Shown here: positions 10,231 through 19,000 of the stretch, one piece after another
Numbering within the stretch: position 1 is the first letter of the stretch
Layout: every line of letters starts with the position of its first letter
Assembly: GCA_011620315.1 (NCBI GenBank)
Contig: WOZO01000002.1
Span: 1-36,545, forward strand
DNA length: 36,545 bases
Reading direction: 5' to 3'
Source: Sideroxydans sp.
Lineage (GTDB): Bacteria > Pseudomonadota > Gammaproteobacteria > Burkholderiales > Gallionellaceae
Translations under genes and position numbers: made by a program
Notes under the pieces: generated by a model
What the model saw: the letters and a program-made list of their open reading frames with translations, nothing else
Told to the model about the DNA's origin: nothing
The model's database searches: none

Positions 10231-10527
10231 TCACTCCTCAATCTTGGCTGCAAGTTTCACAGCCTTGGCAATATCGGCGGATTGCGTGGACTTGTCGCCC
10301 CCGCCCAGCATCACAATCAACACCTCGCCGCGCTGGATGTAATACATGCGCCAGCCCGGCCCAAAATGTTCACGCATCTCAAACACCCCGTTACCGACCG
10401 CTTTAACGTCGCCCAGATTACCCAGCGTAGCTTTGCGCAAGCGCACCACCAGACGGCGCTGTGTCACACCGTCACGAATGCCAGCCAACCAATCGTTGAA
10501 TTCAGCAGTGCGTTTAATTGCGAACAT
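10231..10527 (-). CDS. Type II toxin-antitoxin toxin, RelE/HigB-like (addiction-module killer family)
   Basis: FNDWLAGIRDGVTQRRLVVRLRKATLGNLGDVKAVGNGVFEMREHFGPGWRMYYIQRGEVLIVMLGGGDKSTQ; toxin-first order. Confidence 0.9.
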   Translation of the reverse strand: MFAIKRTAEFNDWLAGIRDGVTQRRLVVRLRKATLGNLGDVKAVGNGVFEMREHFGPGWRMYYIQRGEVLIVMLGGGDKSTQSADIAKAVKLAAKIEE

Positions 10528-10629
10528 GCGGCGATTGTAATCGAACGATTACGCCAATTCAACCTGCAGGCAGGCGATATGCCACATATTCCGGCAATCA
10601 CAACCGCCCTTTGTTGTCATGACTACCAT

Positions 10630-11466
10630 TTAGAAAGAAGCCGGACGCGCCAAATCACGCGACCTTGGTGGATCGAACTCGATATCGCCCGCGTCCATCG
10701 TATCTATCAGCACACGCCTGAAACAACGATCCATCTCCCCGATCATGTCTGCGGAAACAGGCCGCTTCGGCATCGCAGCGGCCACCGCCTCCAGCCGCGC
10801 GATCTCGCGCACCAGAAATTCATGGATAGCAGGCATGCGCGGCCCGCTCTCAAGTTCTGCAGCCGACCTTTTCAGTTCGATCAAATGCGCAATGGCAGCC
10901 TTCAACCCAGCTTCATCCACCACGCCTTCAACCAGCTCATCGAACACCATAGGCACCACACCCAAGCCGCGCTCGATCCACAAGCAAGCCAGCACCGGAC
11001 GCAGCACATAAAAATACTTCTTCAGCCACACCGTCTCGCCTTGCAGATATTCGCGGAAGTTCCCCTTCGCCATGTGCAGATAGTGATGCAGGCAGGCTGT
11101 CGGCTGATAGAGATCGCGAGCCAGTGCGCGCAACGCGGAAACTGATGCCTCATCCTCCCGATACACAATGGGCGAAGACAGCCACTCCAGCAGCACCGGG
11201 TTCGACTTCTTCATCAAACGCAGCGCCTTGCGCAAATCCCAGCCGTTCACATCCAGCAGATCATCGATAGGCAACTCGATCACATCGCGTCCCTCCTCCA
11301 CCGACAGATACCAGTCACGCGGATGGCAATAGATAAAGCGCACATCCCAATCGCTATCCTCCGAAGCGAAGCCCCAGCCACGACTGCCGGATTCGCAGGC
11401 ATAGAGGATGCGGACGTTATGATCGGATTCAATGCCGTCCAATGCGCGCTGTATCGCAGATTCCAT
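10630..11466 (-). CDS. Nucleotidyltransferase-superfamily protein, RlaP-like (PF10127-type)
   Basis: ILYACESGSRGWGFASEDSDWDVRFIYCHPRDWYLSV, the GSRxxGxxxxxSDxDVR motif. Start set at MESAIQRAL (11466). Confidence 0.8.
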   Translation of the reverse strand: MESAIQRALDGIESDHNVRILYACESGSRGWGFASEDSDWDVRFIYCHPRDWYLSVEEGRDVIELPIDDLLDVNGWDLRKALRLMKKSNPVLLEWLSSPIVYREDEASVSALRALARDLYQPTACLHHYLHMAKGNFREYLQGETVWLKKYFYVLRPVLACLWIERGLGVVPMVFDELVEGVVDEAGLKAAIAHLIELKRSAAELESGPRMPAIHEFLVREIARLEAVAAAMPKRPVSADMIGEMDRCFRRVLIDTMDAGDIEFDPPRSRDLARPASF

Positions 11467-11481
11467 AACCCCTCCAAATAA

Positions 11482-11507
11482 AACGCGGCCCGCAATGGGG
11501 CCGCGAG
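11482..11507 (-). terminator. Rho-independent terminator after the parDE-like pair
   Basis: Minus strand CGCGGCCCCATTGCGGGCCGCGTTTTATTT. Confidence 0.75.
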
Positions 11508-11635
11508 TGTGATGCGGATACTGTGCAGTAGAACCGAAGCTCATTCTGACCGCCTCACGACTCGCATCGTAGAGACATTCTCCTGTCACCACAAGAAACG
11601 CACCGTCATCGCAAGAAAAGTGCGAAGCATAGCGT

Positions 11636-11947
11636 TCACGACCGATCTTTTTGCACCGGGAATCTGGCGTGCCAGAAATTGGGGCGTCTTCTTTGATGGG
11701 CCACCGAAACGATCACAACCGCATCAGTTTCGACTGCATAGAAAAGACTGTATGGAAAATTGCGCATCACCTTGCGGTGGATATCCGAACGGATGACCGG
11801 CGCGGCAAGCGGCGCTTGCGCCACCTCGGAAGCCGCGCGATGCACGGCTGCAACAAACGCAATACCCACCCCGGCCGCCTCGCTCTCGTAATAACGCGCC
11901 GCCTCGCGGAACTCCTCATCCGCTTCGGGCAGGAATTCGATCTTCAC
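11636..11947 (-). CDS. Type II toxin-antitoxin toxin, RelE/ParE family
   Basis: IEFLPEADEEFREAARYYESEAAGVGIAFVAAVHRA...RNFPYSLFYAVETDAVVIVSVAHQRRRP. Confidence 0.9.
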   Translation of the reverse strand: MKIEFLPEADEEFREAARYYESEAAGVGIAFVAAVHRAASEVAQAPLAAPVIRSDIHRKVMRNFPYSLFYAVETDAVVIVSVAHQRRRPNFWHARFPVQKDRS

Positions 11948-12183
11948 GACAGCTCGGAAAGTGCGCGGCGGAACACCTCATCGGCAGGGATAGCTTGCGT
12001 ACGCCCGGCGCGATAGGCTTCAAGGCGGCGCTCCGACTCCTCCAGCCACATCCGCTCCAGCTCCGAAGGCTTGGGCTCATCCAGGCTCAAAATCAACTTG
12101 CCCGCCAGCGCCGCGCGTTCTTCGATATCCAGCGCCAGCGTCTCCTGGGTCAGCGTTTCGATGTTCGTTTGCATGATGCGCAC
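11944..12183 (-). CDS. Type II toxin-antitoxin antitoxin (addiction module component family)
   Basis: ALDIEERAALAGKLILSLDE...RMWLEESERRLEAYRAGRTQAIPADEVFRR; ATGA overlap with the toxin gene. Confidence 0.88.
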   Translation of the reverse strand: MRIMQTNIETLTQETLALDIEERAALAGKLILSLDEPKPSELERMWLEESERRLEAYRAGRTQAIPADEVFRRALSELS

Positions 12184-12238
12184 TCCTGTTCACTACACGT
12201 TTTCATTCTAGCACCCGGCCCACGCCAGATTCGGCATT

Positions 12239-12326
12239 GTAGGGTGTCAATAAGCGAAGCGCATTGCGCCGTATGGAAACCAGAAACATCCGGCGCATTA
12301 CGGCTATCGCCTAATGCGCCCTACAC
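12239..12326. repeat. Imperfect palindromic repeat, GTAGGG(Y)G...ATGCGCCCTAC family, copy 1
   Basis: gtagggtgtcaataagcgaagcgcattgcgccg ... cggcgcattacggctatcgcctaatgcgccctac. Confidence 0.75.
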
Positions 12327-12330
12327 GCGC

Positions 12331-12525
12331 TCATTTATCATCGTCCAGCCACATCCCCAACAAGATGCCTGCCACCAACGTCTTGCCCAAGCCACGTTTC
12401 GTTTGCCTGACCGGTTTGCTTTCCTCGCCGGGATCATCGAAGACAAGCGAGATGAACCCGAGCAGCATCACGATACCGATACCCAACACAAACAAACCAA
12501 TGGCCCACGTGATAAATGTATCCAT
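12331..12525 (-). CDS. Small membrane protein (64 aa), hypothetical
   Basis: MDTFITWAIGLFVLGIGIVMLLGFISLVFDDPGEESKPVRQTKRGLGKTLVAGILLGMWLDDDK: one TM segment plus a C-terminal hydrophobic stretch. Confidence 0.55.
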   Translation of the reverse strand: MDTFITWAIGLFVLGIGIVMLLGFISLVFDDPGEESKPVRQTKRGLGKTLVAGILLGMWLDDDK

Positions 12526-12602
12526 TGCACCTCCCGAAAATACCGCCCAGACAGAACCACACTCACCATGACGCCACCCGCGCCAGATAAAACGCCTGCC
12601 AT

Positions 12603-12677
12603 CGTAGGGCGTCAGCATTGCGCCACATGAAAGCCTGCAATCATTCGGCGCAACGGCTATCGACTAATGCGCCCTAC
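12603..12677. repeat. Imperfect palindromic repeat, same family and orientation, copy 2
   Basis: gtagggcgtcagcattgcgcc ... cggcgcaacggctatcgactaatgcgccctac. Confidence 0.75.
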
Positions 12678-13893
12678 GCGCTCTCCCGAAGCTCTCTAGC
12701 TGGTAACTGAACAATATTGAGCCATTTATCCCCGCCTCGATTTTGACCGTCTTCCCAGGTTCGCTTATCGCTACGAGTCCGCCACTCAGCCATACCATTC
12801 GAACAACACTCGGCCATTTGTTATCGTTCTCACCCATAGTCGATATACCACCCTGCCCGGTCAGATTGTCGAACGCGCCAGATTCAAAGCCAGCAACCGC
12901 CGCAATATCTCGTCATCACTCATCTCCGCCGTATAGTCCTCCCAGCCGTAAGCCTTGGCGACGGCGGCATCCAGCATTTTGTGGGCGTTGTCCAGCCAGG
13001 CTGGACGGGCGTTGTAGAGGTTGGTGAGGGTGCGCTTTTTCAGGTCGGCTTCATGGCCGAGTTTCGCGACGGGGCGTGCGGGGTAGCCTGATTTTTCTTC
13101 TTCGGGCGTGCGCACCCAGTCCGTCCATTCGGTCGGGTTGAGCCAGTTGTTGCGGAGTTCGTTCAGTTTCTGTGCGGCGGTAGCAATCTCTGCACTAACA
13201 GCAACGTTCGATAATTCCGGGAACGGGAAGGTCTCAAAAGTAGTGGTCGGCGTATAGCGCGGGTCATTGCCGACTCCATGCCAAGAACAAACAGCTAATG
13301 CCCATAGTTCATGGAAGCGAGAATGCAAGATTCCGAATGTCGTGTCATCGGATCGGGCAATGACGATCAACTTCTTGTCTGGCAACACGCTACCATCCAA
13401 CCAGACAAACACTCGGTGTTTGGAAACCTCAGGGGTCGCAATGTAGCGCGCCATGCCTTTGAGTGCTGCGCGCATTGCGATGCGAGGCTCTCCATGACGC
13501 CACCAATATTTGCGATAAGCCTCGCGATTGTTTTTCTCTCTTTCCGGCTTGACGTGTTGCACCACATACGCGAACGGCGTTTCGTACAACGCCGCATCGG
13601 CTTCGTTCATCGACGTGCCGTAATCGATGATCCAGCCATCGCGCGATCGGCGTGCCACATCCATCCCGTTCCATGAAGGCTTGAGCACTTCGCTGTTCGG
13701 CTTGCCGTTCGGGTTCGGCTGTTTGAGCCATTGCCGCGCAAGTTCGCCATCGATATCGAATGCACCTATCTTCTGCGAACCTTGAAAGCTAACTCCGGCA
13801 TTCTCTTTCAGTGGTTTTGCCTGAGTGAGATTCAGCCCTGCCCCTGCGGTAAGGTCGGCATGGATGGCGGCAACGGGCTGACCGTCAAGAACG

Positions 13894-13983
13894 CCACCCT
13901 CACCCCCAGCCCCTCTCCCGGCGGGCGAGGGGAGTTGACCGCTTCCCTCTCCCGCCGGGAGAGGGATCGAGGGTGAGGGAGAT
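13894..13983. repeat. Inverted pair of GC-rich palindromic coding repeats in the MmeI-like gene
   Basis: ccaccctcacccccagcccctctcccggcgggcgaggggag and cttccctctcccgccgggagagggatcgagggtgagggagat; encodes KSPSPSIPLPAGEGSGQLPSPAGRGAGGEGGV. Confidence 0.85.
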
Positions 13984-14347
13984 TTGCCGAAACACACCAG
14001 CGACACACGCACCGCCGCGCCTTCGTTGATCCATTCTTCGTCGCTCCAGGCATTGAAGATCTTCGAGGTCTCGCAGATGCGAGAAAGCACATCCTGATTC
14101 GCACCACCGCGTATCGAATTGGTGGCGACCAAGCCCGCTCGCTGGCACTTGCCGGCTTCGATTTGCGCCCGCGCTTTCTCGAACCAGTAAGTGACAAGAT
14201 CTGCCCCGCCCGGCACGCGACCTTCATAGAGCTTGCGTAGCTTATCGGTGTATCGGTCGCCCAGTTCGCCTCGCATCTTGCTGCCACCAAGAAAAGGTGG
14301 ATTGCCGACGATGGCATCGACGGTGGGCCAAGCGGCTTCGCTTGTAA

Positions 14348-14445
14348 GCCCCTCTCCCGCCGGGGGAGGGGTTGGGGTGGGGGAACGCTCTTTCATTTCC
14401 GGCGCACCCCCTCCCTCAATCCCTCCCCCGAGGGGAGAGGGAAGC
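14348..14445. repeat. Inverted pair of GC-rich palindromic coding repeats in the MmeI-like gene, just N-terminal of motif IV
   Basis: gcccctctcccgccgggggaggggttggggtgggggaac and caccccctccctcaatccctcccccgaggggagagggaag; encodes PSPLGGGIEGGGAPEMKERSPTPTPPPAGEG. Confidence 0.85.
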
Positions 14446-15931
14446 AACATCAGCGCATCGCGGTTCTCGATATGGTTGAGCGGTTGCAGGATGGGATCGC
14501 GGCGGATGGGGTAGCCGTTCTTGAGCATCCACTGTATCTCGCCGATCCACACGGTGACGCGCGCCAGTTCTGCTGGCATACACGTTGAGTTCGATGCCGT
14601 AGATGTTGGCGGGCGAGACTTCGATACTGACCTGGCGATGCAGGCCGAGCTGTTCGGCTTCGAGGTTGGCTTTGTGTTCCAGGTCTTTCAGTGCACGCAG
14701 GGCGAGGTATAGAAAGTTGCCGCTGCCGCAGGCGGGGTCTAGCACCTTGAAGTTCTTGAGCCGTTCCAGATAGGTGTAGAAAACAGCCTGTGCTTCGCGC
14801 TCTGCTTTATCGTTGTGCTTCTTGCTTTTGGCGAGATTCTTTTCGATCTGCACCTTCGCCGCTTGCCATTCCGCAGTCAGCGGCTCGACGATGACAGGAT
14901 CGATGATGCGCATGATGGAGAGTTGGTCGGTGTAGTGCGCACCGAGTTGTGAACGCTTCTTGGGATCAAGGCCCCGCTCGAACAGTGTGCCGAAGATGGA
15001 AGGTTCGATGCCGCTCCAGTCCAGCCGCGATGCCTCCAGCAGCGTCTGAATCTCTTGCGCTTCGAGCGGCAGCACTTCGGTCTTTTCAAACAGGCCGCCG
15101 TTAAAGTAGGCGATGTCTTCCAGCGCGAAGTCTCCGCCCTTGCGCATGGCGCGGAACAGTTCCTCGAAACGACTGCTGAGTTTGGCAGGATCGGTCTGGC
15201 TCTTATCGAGCAGGCGCTCGAACAATTTGCCGGGCAGCAGGCCCGCATCTTCCGCGAACAGGCAGAACAGACATTGGTTGAGGAAGTGCGCCACAGCCTG
15301 CGGCGCATGGCCGCGTGCATTCAGCGATTGCGCGAGGTCGGAGAACTTGCCTGCCGCTTCTTCGGTGATCTGCGAGATGGTGCGCTTGGGGTGGAACTTG
15401 TCCGGGTCGGTGAACAACCAGCGCAGCTTGTCTAGGTTGGCGGGTTCACTGATGTCCTGCAACGCGATGGTGTGCACTTCGCTGGGCGCGTTGGTGAAAT
15501 GAGTGTGTATCTGGATGATCTGCGTGTCGCACACCACCAGCAGCGGCGGATTGTCCAGCGCCAGCGCGTAAGTCATCAGTTGCTTGAGCGCGGCATCTAG
15601 ATTGCGGTCCGGCGCTTTGTATTCGATGGCGAAAAATCCGCGCTTCCAAACATCGGCCCAGCCATGCTTGCTACCGGTCTTGCTGACGCCGCGCTCGTAG
15701 CAATAGGTATCTACACTGGCAGGGCTGGGTATTTCGGCACCGACCAGCGCACACAGATCGGCGAAATGCGCCTGATAACTTTGTCGTTCGTTGAGTGTGC
15801 TGCCTTGCCACTTGGCTATGAATTCGCGCGGGGTCATTGTTTGCATCCGGTTAGAGTTGCCGAATCTTGCTGGAAAACATCGTGCGGAACAAGCACGCAG
15901 AATATATAGACATTCGTCTCCGGCTACGTTT

Positions 15932-15957
15932 CAGCCCTCCCCCGTTGTGAGAGGGAG
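15932..15957. repeat. Degenerate single copy of the same repeat, intergenic
   Basis: cagccctcccccgttgtgagagggag. Confidence 0.6.
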
Positions 15958-15974
15958 CAAAACCCATCAGAGTC

Positions 15975-16024
15975 GTAGGGTGCGCTTGCGCACCAGAGCA
16001 AACTGGTGCGCAAGCGCACCCTAC
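15975..16024. repeat. Perfect 21-bp inverted repeat with 8-nt loop, downstream of hrpA
   Basis: gtagggtgcgcttgcgcacca-gagcaaac-tggtgcgcaagcgcaccctac. Confidence 0.9.
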
Positions 16025-16054
16025 CTTTGACGACCCCGGACAAGCGCGGAGCGA

Positions 16055-19000
16055 TCAGAGGCTTTCCAGAATCTTCTGCAAGCGCTTCGCCGACACGATC
16101 ACCGGCGTCTTCAGTTCCTGTGCGAACAGCGATACGCGCAGCTCCTGCATCATCCAGCCGAAGTCTTCCAGCCGTTCGTCGCGAGAGCCTTGCTGGGCTT
16201 GCAGGCGGCGTTGCCATTGCTGCTGCAAAGGCTGCAACTGCGCCAGATTCGTCGCGTCGCGCGCGGGGTTGCCGCGCAGCTTCTCCAGCCGCACGTTGAT
16301 GGCCTTCAGGTAGCGCGGCATGTGCTGCATGCGTTCGTAAGGGGTGCGGGCGACCCAGCCTTTGCCGAGCAGACTTTCCAGCTGCTGGCGGATGTCCTGT
16401 TGCGCCTGTCCATGTGCTTTGAATCCGGGCAGTGCTTTTTGCAGCGCCTGATGTTCGGTCAGCACCGTGCCGACCAGCCGCGCGATCTCCTGCCCCACCA
16501 GATTGAGGCGCGACTTGGCGTCCTTGCAGCGCGCATTGAAGGTCTTTTCGCTGTCCGGCAGCGGGGCGTTCAGACAGCAGCGGTCGAAGGTGATGCTGAG
16601 TATCTGTTGTTGCATCTCTTGCTGGCTGCCGAAGGGCAGGAACAGCATGACCATCTTCTGCAGGTCGGGCAGGTTCTTCTCCAGGAATTTCACCTGCTCT
16701 TTCAAAGCCAGCATGAACAGGCGGCGCAGCCCGGCGCGATGCACGGCCTGCGCTTCGTCGGCGGTATCGAAAGCTTGCAGCGTCACCGCATCGCCCTCGT
16801 CGTGCAGCGCGTTGAACACTGTCACCTGTTGACCGGCACGCGGCACTTGGGTGGTCTCGGCGAAGTCGCCGAAGGTCCATGATGTGTAGCGCTCCTTGTT
16901 GCTTGCGACTGCGGCCTGCGCCTGCTTCACCGGCGTACTGGCGGCCAGCGTCGCCTTGGGTGCCCACTCGCCGCGAAGTTGCAGGAAGTTGCGCCCCATA
17001 CCGAGCTGCCGCCCATGTTCGTCGATGACGCGGAAGTTCATCAGCAGATGCGGCGGCAGTTGTTCCAGACGGAAAGCATCCAGCGGCACATCGACTTGTT
17101 TCTGTTCGCGCATGTAGCGTGCGATGGCTTGCAACAGCGAGAGGTCGCTTGGCTTCACTTCGCTACAGAAAGCGGCGGCGAACTCTGGTACCGGCACGCA
17201 ATGACGGCGCAGTTTCTGCGGCAGCGACTTCAGCAGTTGCGCCACCTTCTCCGCCAATATGCCCGGCACCAGCCATTCACAACGCGCGGACTGCACCTGG
17301 TTGATGAGCGCCTGCGGCACGGTCAGCGTGACGCCGTCGTCGTTCTTGCCCGGCGCGAAGTTGTAGGCCAGCGCGTAGCTCACGTTGTTCATCTGCAACT
17401 GCGGCGGGAAGTGCTCGGTGGTGATGCCGGCCGCCTCGTGGCGCATCAGATCGTCTTTTTTCAGATACAGCAGTTTCGGATTTTCGCGCTCGGCTTCCTT
17501 GCGCCACTTCTCGAAATCCGCGCCGTTGTGCATGCCCTTGGGGATACGCGCATCGTAGAAGGCGAAGATGAGTTCGTCGTCCACCAGCACGTCGGGACGG
17601 CGCGATTTGTGTTCCAGCGCTTCGATGTCTGCGATGAGTTTCTGGTTGTGCGCAAAGAACGGTGCCTGCGTGTTGAACTCGCCTTCCACCAGTGCGGTGC
17701 GGATGAACACCGCGCGCGACTCTTCCGGGTCCATCGGCCCGTAGTGCACGCGCTTCTTCGGATTGATGAGCAAGCCGAACAGGGTGCTGCGTTCCCACGC
17801 GGCGACCTGCGCCGCTTTCTTCTCCCAGTGCGGATCGAAGTAGCTGCGTTTCAGCAGATGCGCACCGACCTCTTCCAGCCATTGCGGTTCGATGCGTGCC
17901 ACGCAGCGTGCATACAAACGCGTGGTCTCCATCAACTCCGCCGCAAGCACCCACTTCGCACCCTTCTTCGCCAGCACCGAATTGGGCGCGATGAAGAACT
18001 TGGTCTCGCGCGCGCCCAGGTAGTGCGGTTCGTTCACCGCACGCGTACCGATGTTGCCGATCAGACCGGTGAGTAGCGCCTTATGGATCTGCTCATAGCT
18101 TGCAGGCTGTTCGTTGAAGCGCATGTTCATCTCGGACATCTGCGCGTGCAGTTGCTGATGCAGCTCGTGCCACTCGCGCAGACGCAGCGGTGACAGGAAA
18201 TGACTGCGGCACTCGTTCGCCCACAACTTGTTGTTCTTCTTGTGCTGCACGCCCTTCTTGAACCAATCCCATAATTTGAGATAAGCGAGAAAATCCGAAC
18301 GCTCGTCGTTGAAGCGCTGGTGCGCGGCATCGGCCGCTTCGCGCCGCTCCGCAGGCCGGTCGCGCGGGTCTTGCAGCGACAAGGCGCTGGCGATGATGAC
18401 GATCTCGGTCAGACACTGGTATTGCTTGCCGGCGAGCAACAGGCGCGCGATCTTGGGATCGAGCGGCAGCTTGGCCAGTTCGTGACCGATGGGTGTCAGC
18501 GCTCTGCCCCCTCTCCCTCCGGGGGAGGGCTGGGGAGGGGGAACACTCTCGGATATCGCACCCAACTCTGTCAGCAACTGATAGCCGTCCGCGATCGCGC
18601 GCGAACCCGGCGGTTCGATGAAGGGGAAATCGGCCACATCGCCCAGACCCAGTGCGCTCATGCGCAGGATGACGGTGGCCAGCGAGACGCGGAATATCTC
18701 CGGATCGGTGAACTCGGCGCGCTGCGCGAATTCCTCTTCGTCGTACAAACGGATGCATATACCGCTCATCACACGACCGCAACGACCGGCTCGCTGGTTG
18801 GCGGCCGAGCGCGCGATCTTCTCGATATGCAACTGCTCCACCTTCTGGCGGATGCTGTAGCGGTTGATGCGCGCCACGCCGGTGTCGATCACGTAACCGA
18901 TGTTGGGCACGGTCAGAGAGGTCTCCGCCACATTGGTGGCCAGCACCACGCGGCGCTGGTTGCCGACCTTGAACACGCGGTCCTGCTCGACCGTGGACAG

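Larger units (their letters stand above)
12861..15846 (-). pseudogene. MmeI-like type IIL restriction-modification protein (endonuclease-methyltransferase), split by a frameshift near 14570-14582
   Basis: ORF 14416..15846 has the nuclease motif D-X9-EXK (GWADVWKRGFFAIEYK) and methyltransferase motif I (DPACGSGNFLYLALRAL). ORF 12861..14579 continues with AELARVTVWIGEIQW, motif IV NPPFLGGSKM and the TRD. Removing one base from GTATGCCAGCAGAACTG restores NVYAAELARV. Confidence 0.85.

Noticed and set aside
15975-16024. CRISPR repeat or intrinsic terminator
   Set aside because: A single hairpin without spaced repeats is not CRISPR. There is no U tract, so a canonical terminator is not supported.
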